Source: Patescibacteria group bacterium
Lineage (GTDB): Bacteria; Patescibacteriota; Saccharimonadia; CAILAD01; GCA-016700035
Direction of reading: 5' to 3'
Length of the DNA: 9,141 nucleotides
NCBI GenBank assembly: GCA_030917125.1
Contig: JAUPVH010000058.1
Span: 1-9,141, forward strand
Below are positions 5,516 to 9,141 of this stretch, one piece after another. The position numbers were made by a program, and so were the translations under genes. Position 1 is the stretch's first letter. Each line of letters opens with the position of its first letter. The notes under the pieces are model-generated. The model did not search any database and was not told the origin of the DNA. It worked only from the letters and a program-made list of their open reading frames with translations.

Positions 5516-6573
5516 GACTGTTCGGCGAGGGCGTGATCGATGTCGGCTTGCTTGAGGGCTTCATGATGTTCATCGAGCGAGCCATCCATGAAGCGCGCCA
5601 GCCCGTGGGTAGTGAAGCTGATACGGTGATCGGTAATGCGATCTTGCGGGAAGTTGTAGGTACGGATTTTTTCGGAGCGATCACCAGTTCCAATTTGACT
5701 CAAACGAGCATCCCCTAGTTCTTTACGGCGTTTTTCTTCTTCCAGCGCTAAGAGTCGTGAACGCAAAACATTCATGGCTTTAGCACGGTTTTTTATCTGA
5801 CTCTTTTCGTCCTGACAAGTAACCACAATGCCGGTTGGTAAGTGGGTGAGGCGCACAGCCGAGTCGGTGGTGTTTACACTCTGGCCACCGTTTCCGGATG
5901 ATCGATAGACATCGATGCGGACTTCGTTGTCGGCAATTTCCAGCTCGGTTTCTTCGGCTTCCGGCAAGACAGCCACGGTTACAGTAGAGGTGTGGGTGCG
6001 GCCCTGGCTTTCGGTAGCGGGCACACGCTGCACGCGGTGCACGCCAGATTCGTATTTTAGTTGTCCATACGCCTGTGGGCCGGAGGCTTCAATAATTACT
6101 TCCTTATACCCACCAACTTCGTTCGGGCTTTCGGAGAGCATCGTAAGTTTTAGGCCATGAGCCTCGGCAAAGCGGGCATACATGCGAGCGAGTTCTCCGG
6201 CAAAGAGTGAGCTTTCATCACCACCGGCGCCAGCTCGAATTTCGATGATGGCAGTTTTATTGTCATTCGGGTCGATTGGCACCAGCGCCGTCCGCACCTT
6301 ACCTTGCAGGCCTTCAAGCTTGGCTTCCAGTTCGGGAATTTCCGCACGGGCCAGCTCACCCATTTCTGGATCATTGGTGAGGGCTTTGGCATCCTCTAGG
6401 TCAGTCTCTGTTTTTTGGACATCTTGAAAGAGTTCAAGTCGAGTTTGCAAGTCACGTTGTTCGTGTACTAGGCTGGCCGCTTTTGGGCTAGCGTAGATTT
6501 CTGGACGCGCCAATTCAGCCTCGAGTTCGGCGAGGCGCGCGGTGAGTTTATCGATGGAGGCTTGATCAATCAT
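5512..6573 (-). CDS. prfA: Peptide chain release factor 1 (RF1)
   Basis: RF1 reads UAA and UAG stop codons and triggers peptidyl-tRNA hydrolysis on the ribosome. The 353-residue protein is of normal length. Visible landmarks: the acidic coiled N-terminal domain (1-100), EIRAGAGGDES (111-121), the stop-codon-reading tripeptide PAT (185-187) in VQRVPATESQGR, which marks RF1 rather than RF2, and the catalytic GGQ (229-231) in SSGNGGQSVNTTDSAVR. The C-terminal signature TYNFPQDRITDHRIS (305-319) is intact. Start ATG at 6573 has AGGA 6 nt upstream. It ends in TGA, which RF1 does not read, so a separate RF2 must exist elsewhere if UGA is a stop, as the window implies. Asn228 before GGQ is less usual than Ala or Pro. 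Confidence 0.97.
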   Translation of the reverse strand: MIDQASIDKLTARLAELEAELARPEIYASPKAASLVHEQRDLQTRLELFQDVQKTETDLEDAKALTNDPEMGELARAEIPELEAKLEGLQGKVRTALVPIDPNDNKTAIIEIRAGAGGDESSLFAGELARMYARFAEAHGLKLTMLSESPNEVGGYKEVIIEASGPQAYGQLKYESGVHRVQRVPATESQGRTHTSTVTVAVLPEAEETELEIADNEVRIDVYRSSGNGGQSVNTTDSAVRLTHLPTGIVVTCQDEKSQIKNRAKAMNVLRSRLLALEEEKRRKELGDARLSQIGTGDRSEKIRTYNFPQDRITDHRISFTTHGLARFMDGSLDEHHEALKQADIDHALAEQS

Positions 6574-6595
6574 GGTATATCCTATTTTACAGCAG

Positions 6596-6622
6596 AAAGA
6601 CGCCCAGCTATAGGGCGTCTTT
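6596..6622 (-). terminator. Rho-independent terminator of rpmE, upstream of prfA
   Basis: Perfect 10-bp stem AAAGACGCCC (6596-6605) / GGGCGTCTTT (6613-6622) with loop AGCTATA. It is A-rich on one side and T-rich on the other, so it can act in both directions, but its position just after the rpmE stop (6640) makes it the rpmE terminator. No good promoter is visible in the 22 nt between it and prfA, so prfA may depend on partial read-through. Confidence 0.8.
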
Positions 6623-6639
6623 CATGGTGCTAGAGCGAG

Positions 6640-7002
6640 TTATTCGCTTTCGGTTTTAGCTTCTGGCTTGGTATCTACGGTGTGGTCTTTAAGTTCAGCC
6701 TTGATTTCTTTTAAGGCAGCTTTGGCGTCCTTAGGAGCTTCCGCAACCTTTTCAGCCTTTTTGGTGGCTTTTTTTGGTTTTGCGGTTTGCTTTAATGCAC
6801 CGCTTTTTTTGCGCAAGGCTTCGAAGCGATCAACACGTCCAGCTGTGTCCACAAGCTTCTGCTTGCCGGTATAAAACGGGTGGCAGTTCGAGCAGATTTC
6901 CACGGTGATTTCTGGCACGGTGGAATGGCTGGTAAAAGTAGTGTTGCAACCGAGGCACGTAACCTTGGTTTCAACCCAATCTGGATGGATATTGGCTTTC
7001 AT
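6640..7002 (-). CDS. rpmE: Ribosomal protein bL31, zinc-binding form, with a long charged C-terminal extension
   Basis: A large-subunit protein that contributes to the inter-subunit bridge with the small-subunit head. The first about 65 residues match bL31 (MKANIHPDW, HPFYTGKQKLVDTAGRVDRF). Four cysteines in CxxC pairs (16/19 and 37/40) mark the zinc-containing type. The protein is 120 residues against roughly 65-90 in most bacteria: residues about 66-120 are an added Lys/Ala/Glu-rich tail (KPKKATKKAEKVAEAPKDAK, then KAALKEIKAELK, ending EAKTESE), likely disordered or helical. Start ATG at 7002; TGGGG just upstream is only a weak ribosome binding site, and the promoter at 7012-7040 would start the mRNA within a few bases of the ATG. 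It is transcribed divergently from the pentapeptide-repeat gene. Confidence 0.95.
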   Translation of the reverse strand: MKANIHPDWVETKVTCLGCNTTFTSHSTVPEITVEICSNCHPFYTGKQKLVDTAGRVDRFEALRKKSGALKQTAKPKKATKKAEKVAEAPKDAKAALKEIKAELKDHTVDTKPEAKTESE

Positions 7003-7011
7003 AACCCCAGT

Positions 7012-7040
7012 ATCTTACCAGGTTTGGCGAGGTAGGTCAA
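7012..7040 (-). promoter_or_regulatory. Promoter of rpmE, giving a very short or absent leader
   Basis: On the minus strand: TTGACC (7040-7035), 17 nt, TAAGAT (7017-7012), with TG one base before the -10 (extended -10). The expected start is around 7003-7007 and the ATG is at 7002. Confidence 0.7.
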
Positions 7041-7069
7041 GAAAGGTAAAAGACTATTTTGCCCTGCGG

Positions 7070-7075
7070 TACAAT
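7070..7075 (+). promoter_or_regulatory. Candidate -10 element of the pentapeptide-repeat gene
   Basis: TACAAT ends 6 nt before the ATG at 7082, which would give a leaderless mRNA. No good -35 is visible at the right spacing, and no Shine-Dalgarno precedes the ATG. Confidence 0.35.
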
Positions 7076-7081
7076 AAGCGC

Positions 7082-7525
7082 ATGAAGGTAACTCGCGGTA
7101 AGCAATTTGTAGATGAAAAGTTTGTCCGCACCGGCTGGATCCAGCAGCGCATTGAGGATTGCCGGTTTGCTGCTGTACAGATGTATGAGACTCATGTGAC
7201 AGATTCAACGTACGTAGATTGCAAGTTCTCGGCTGTAAACTGGCGCGCGAGCAAATTCCGGCACGTGGTGTTCGAGAATTGCATTTTCGATAAGGTTGAT
7301 TTTAGTGGCTCGGAGTTTCTCTCATGCCAGTTTCTTGGTTGCGAATGGCAGGAAGTGAATTTTACGGATTGTCGGACGGGAGTAAAAAAACTGGTTTTAG
7401 ATAATACAAGGATAGGTGTAGTTGCCGGCATAGCGCTGCTAGCCGGACACACACTCACCCATGAGCAGGCGATAGGACTTTTGCCAACACTCCTTCACGA
7501 AAAAGGCATTGAGGTAGAGGGTTAA
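7082..7525 (+). CDS. Pentapeptide-repeat protein, cysteine-rich
   Basis: The 147-residue product folds, by family analogy, as a right-handed quadrilateral beta-helix. Pentapeptide periodicity with an aromatic at the central position runs from about residue 24 to 98: for example CRF 27-29, CKF 47-49, CIF 67-69, and CQF, CEW, VNF at 82-94. About 3.5 coils of 20 residues are present. Cysteines 27, 47, 67 and 87 fall exactly 20 residues apart. A non-repeat tail (about 100-147) ends in a hydrophobic helix (VVAGIALLAG) and a possible capping region. ATG 7082 is chosen because the repeat domain begins soon after it and the longer frame to 6905 overlaps rpmE. Some members of this family protect DNA gyrase by mimicking DNA (Qnr, MfpA), but this protein is short and not clearly acidic, so no function is claimed. 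Confidence 0.85.
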   Translation: MKVTRGKQFVDEKFVRTGWIQQRIEDCRFAAVQMYETHVTDSTYVDCKFSAVNWRASKFRHVVFENCIFDKVDFSGSEFLSCQFLGCEWQEVNFTDCRTGVKKLVLDNTRIGVVAGIALLAGHTLTHEQAIGLLPTLLHEKGIEVEG

Positions 7526-7528
7526 AGC

Positions 7529-7557
7529 TTGTTGCTCAACTCCGCTGGTGGTATCTT
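7529..7557 (+). promoter_or_regulatory. Candidate promoter of the 208-aa hydrophilic protein gene
   Basis: TTGTTG (7529-7534), 17 nt, TATCTT (7552-7557), starting 3 nt after the pentapeptide-repeat gene stop. The predicted leader is about 28 nt and contains the AAGGA ribosome binding site. Read-through from the upstream gene is also possible. Confidence 0.4.
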
Positions 7558-7591
7558 AAGCATAACGAGTTTAATAAAAAAGGAACATAGC

Positions 7592-8218
7592 ATGCAAGAG
7601 CCTCATAGTCCAGAACATTCTGAAGGGAGCGATCGCGGTTTTAAGCCATCGGTGCCAGATTTGCGGCCGAATTTAGGTGAGTATCAAACTGTTGGTACTG
7701 GAAACCCAGATCAGGGCTTAGCAACGCATTTTGAGAATAATGAAGAGGGGCAAAGAGCAGATCGACTCAGGCAGAGACACACCGAGCATTCTCGCTATTC
7801 AGAGAGTGCGAATGAAGATGCGCAAGAAAGCCGAGAAGTTTATCAGCGTGCAGAAGTAGCCGCTGAAGAATTGGGAAAGGCGTTGGTAGACTTAGAGTCT
7901 ACTGATCCTGATAACTTGCTTGATAAGCTTGCCCTAACTCAAGCTATAAAGATTATTGAAGCAAGGAGAAATAAGGTACGCGATCAAACACAAGCCTCTC
8001 AAGAAGAAGCCGGCCGGCAACGCCGAGCAGCACAGGCAGCAGGCTTTATTGCGGGAGAGCATTTTAGGCAAAACGAAGAAGCCTACAAAAACCAAGCTGT
8101 GAATGATGCTCGTCGAGCAGGAGTTGACGTCAATTACCCTCCATATACCGACCAAGAACCACCGGCTACATCAGAACCGCCAACTTCTCCGGGCCCTGAA
8201 CAATTCTTCATTCACTAA
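7592..8218 (+). CDS. Hydrophilic, probably coiled-coil protein of unknown function (208 aa)
   Basis: Start ATG at 7592 with AAGGA (7580-7584) 7 nt upstream; an in-frame TTG at 7529 gives a longer frame but has no better site. There is no signal peptide, membrane span or cysteine. Residues 1-50 are Pro/Gly/Ser-rich and probably disordered. Residues about 52-170 are rich in Glu, Arg, Gln and Ala and look helical or coiled-coil (for example EEGQRADRLRQRH, EVYQRAEVAAEELGKALVDL, AIKIIEARRNKVRDQ). Residues about 178-208 are proline-rich (NYPPYTDQEPPATSEPPTSP), ending FFIH. I do not recognise the family; such layouts occur in scaffold, secretion-accessory or stress proteins, but nothing here decides. 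It is closed by the terminator at 8231-8262. Confidence 0.75.
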   Translation: MQEPHSPEHSEGSDRGFKPSVPDLRPNLGEYQTVGTGNPDQGLATHFENNEEGQRADRLRQRHTEHSRYSESANEDAQESREVYQRAEVAAEELGKALVDLESTDPDNLLDKLALTQAIKIIEARRNKVRDQTQASQEEAGRQRRAAQAAGFIAGEHFRQNEEAYKNQAVNDARRAGVDVNYPPYTDQEPPATSEPPTSPGPEQFFIH

Positions 8219-8230
8219 CGACTAAAATCA

Positions 8231-8262
8231 CAAAACCCCCGCTCTTACGAACGGGGGTTTTG
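8231..8262. terminator. Bidirectional Rho-independent terminator between convergent genes
   Basis: Perfect 11-bp stem CAAAACCCCCG (8231-8241) / CGGGGGTTTTG (8252-8262), loop CTCTTACGAA. T-rich sequence follows the GC core on both strands. It lies 12 nt after the 208-aa gene stop and 25 nt beyond the Rpf-like gene stop on the other strand. Confidence 0.92.
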
Positions 8263-8287
8263 CTTATGGCCTTGAGGCAGGGCTGAT

Positions 8288-8845
8288 TTACATCAAGCCA
8301 AGCTTGCGGGCACATGATGGCCATGGACTCCAACCACGACGGGCTTGAGTTTCACGAGCCTTGGCATCTTGAACTTCTGGTGGAGCGAGGTCAGGCCGCG
8401 CGAAACCACCAAAGTTTGCCCAAGTACCAATGTTGTACTGGTAGGCACCGTAGTAACCGTTACCAGTGTTTTTGGCGTAATCACCACCAGCTTCACAGAA
8501 GCGGAGCTTGGCGAAGGCATCAGATCCACCGATAACCAGTGGAGCGGCTTTTTGGGTAACCTTACGGACTACCGTTTTGGCCTTCTGGGCAGCCTTTTGG
8601 CTCGCTTCTTCTGCAGCCTGAGCGGCACGCAACGGGTTCACGACGGCTTCATCGAAGCTTGGTGTAATCGATGCGACCACGAGTGGCTGATCTGAGTTTG
8701 TGGTGAGTTGGATTGTGTGGGTGCTTGTGCTGCCAGCTTGCGCGGTTTGCGTGAGCTGGGCGGTGGCGGGAAGTTGCACTGCATAGGATGCCACCTGAGC
8801 GAATACTAAGACGATAGACGTCATAATATGTGTGTAGATACTCAT
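8288..8845 (-). CDS. Secreted Rpf-like transglycosylase (resuscitation-promoting-factor domain)
   Basis: Rpf-type domains cleave peptidoglycan glycan strands. The start is taken as ATG 8845-8843 with GAGAGG 3 nt upstream (close spacing); a GTG at 8896 would add 17 residues (KRRVERSSSSR) without a clear site. The 185-residue product has an N-terminal signal or anchor (hydrophobic about 7-26), a Thr/Gln/Ala-rich linker, an Ala/Lys-rich helix (73-100), then the catalytic domain at about 107-185. Hallmarks: FAKLRFCEAGGDYAKNTGNG (111-130) with catalytic Glu118, YYGAYQYNIGTWANFGG (131-147), and the GWSPWPSCARKLGL ending. Cys117 and Cys178 match the conserved disulfide pair. The domain is at the C-terminus, with no LysM or G5 module. 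It follows a strong promoter and a long structured leader, so expression is probably controlled after transcription starts. Confidence 0.9.
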   Translation of the reverse strand: MSIYTHIMTSIVLVFAQVASYAVQLPATAQLTQTAQAGSTSTHTIQLTTNSDQPLVVASITPSFDEAVVNPLRAAQAAEEASQKAAQKAKTVVRKVTQKAAPLVIGGSDAFAKLRFCEAGGDYAKNTGNGYYGAYQYNIGTWANFGGFARPDLAPPEVQDAKARETQARRGWSPWPSCARKLGLM

Positions 8846-9006
8846 AGGCCTCTCGGATACCCGAGAAGAACTACTCCTCTCCACCCTCCGCTTCACACCT
8901 GTACGTATGGTGTCGAACGGGACAACAACGTACGTTTTAGGGGCGTCAAGCCTCCTGGAACAAAATACGACCCTACCGAGTGGGTGAGTCGTCTGTTCTA
9001 GGAACG
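8846..9006 (-). promoter_or_regulatory. Structured 5' leader RNA of the Rpf-like gene, class not recognised
   Basis: Inferred transcribed region of about 160 nt. Stem I, almost at the 5' end: AGG/CCT (9000-9002 with 8954-8956), TGTTC/GAACA (8994-8998 with 8958-8962) and GTCGT/ACGAC (8988-8992 with 8967-8971), nested with small internal loops (plus-strand halves given). Stem II: GTACGT (8901-8906) / ACGTAC (8928-8933) with inner TGTC / GACA. An alternative to stem II is ACACC (8895-8899) / GGTGT (8909-8913), which uses overlapping bases. Stem III: CCTCTCGG (8849-8856) / CCGAGAAG (8861-8868), loop ATAC, which includes the ribosome binding site. Mutually exclusive helices plus a site-masking hairpin suggest a switch. 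It does not match the c-di-AMP (ydaO) riboswitch features I know upstream of actinobacterial rpf genes. Confidence 0.55.
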
Positions 9007-9012
9007 TCGCCT

Positions 9013-9041
9013 ATAATACTAAATCACAAGCGGTTTGTCAA
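9013..9041 (-). promoter_or_regulatory. Strong sigma70-type promoter of the Rpf-like gene with UP-like A-tracts
   Basis: On the minus strand: TTGACA (9041-9036), 17 nt, TATTAT (9018-9013). The -35 is a perfect consensus. Upstream are an A7 tract (9051-9045) and an A6 tract (9062-9057), about 11 bp apart, resembling an UP element or intrinsic bend. The predicted start is near 9006. Confidence 0.85.
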
Positions 9042-9106
9042 GTCTTTTTTTGCGACTTTTTTAGGTATACTAGGAGGAGTATCAGATTACAGAGGGCATT
9101 CTACAG

Positions 9107-9141
9107 ATGGCGAAGGCAAAAAAGCGGCGAAATTCCCAGAA
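9107..9141 (+). CDS. Start of a gene cut by the window end; product unknown
   Basis: ATG at 9107 opens MAKAKKRRNSQ, a lysine/arginine-rich start, and stays open to the window edge. AGAGGG (9091-9096) lies 10 nt upstream; a stronger AGGAGGAG at 9072-9079 is further away and would suit an in-frame ATT at 9086, a rare start codon. TATACT (9066-9071) may be a -10. Eleven residues are too few to name a family. The gene is divergent from the Rpf-like gene. Confidence 0.5.
   Translation, partial: MAKAKKRRNSQ

Noticed and set aside
6905..7081. N-terminal extension of the pentapeptide-repeat protein from 6905
   Set aside because: It overlaps rpmE on the other strand and lies upstream of the candidate -10; the repeat domain is complete from ATG 7082.
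8345..8695. Plus-strand 116-codon frame opposite the Rpf-like gene
   Set aside because: It is antisense to a clear Rpf domain and has no promoter or ribosome binding site.
8846..9006. c-di-AMP (ydaO/yuaA) riboswitch upstream of the Rpf-like gene
   Set aside because: Considered because of the known rpf association, but I could not find its conserved sequence blocks; a covariance search is needed to be certain.

Overview
The window looks like the chromosome of a Patescibacterium (Candidate Phyla Radiation), most likely a Candidatus Saccharibacteria (TM7) member. That is an inference from gene content and protein style: an LCP cell-wall ligase, a HtrA/DegP protease, a prfA-prmC pair, a bL31 gene and a small secreted Rpf-type transglycosylase, all in compact genes with bacterial Shine-Dalgarno sites. 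TGA, TAG and TAA are all used as stops (prfA itself ends in TGA), so this is not one of the UGA-recoded CPR groups. I see no insertion sequence, CRISPR array, tRNA or rRNA.

Layout. Positions 1-1864 (+): the 3' part of an LCP ligase and, one base later, a polytopic membrane protein. 1920-3134 (+): a membrane-anchored HtrA protease. 3155-4655 (-): two transcription units encoding only small membrane proteins (152 aa alone; 74 aa plus 64 aa together). Each has a clear sigma70-type promoter and a similar terminator hairpin, and the second has a leader of about 200 nt. 4703-6573 (-): prfA (RF1) and prmC, overlapping by ATGA; PrmC methylates the GGQ glutamine of RF1. 6640-7002 (-): bL31 with a long Lys/Ala/Glu tail, closed by a strong terminator. 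7082-7525 (+): a pentapeptide-repeat protein, divergent from rpmE. 7592-8218 (+): a hydrophilic, probably coiled-coil protein of unknown function. 8288-8845 (-): a secreted Rpf-like transglycosylase, convergent with the previous gene across a shared terminator. 9107-9141 (+): the start of another gene.

How it fits together. The cell-envelope theme is strong: LCP ligase, HtrA quality control, Rpf muralytic enzyme and several small membrane proteins. The middle holds translation genes (RF1, its methylase, bL31). The least explained parts are (i) the approximately 160-nt structured leader of the Rpf-like gene, with a strong promoter, A-tracts upstream and a hairpin that contains the ribosome binding site, and (ii) the small-membrane-protein operon, whose leader carries an 11-nt perfect complement of the operon's own second ribosome binding site. 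Both are candidates for RNA-level regulation that I do not recognise as a known class. All structure and promoter calls were made by eye; no folding, alignment or database search was run.
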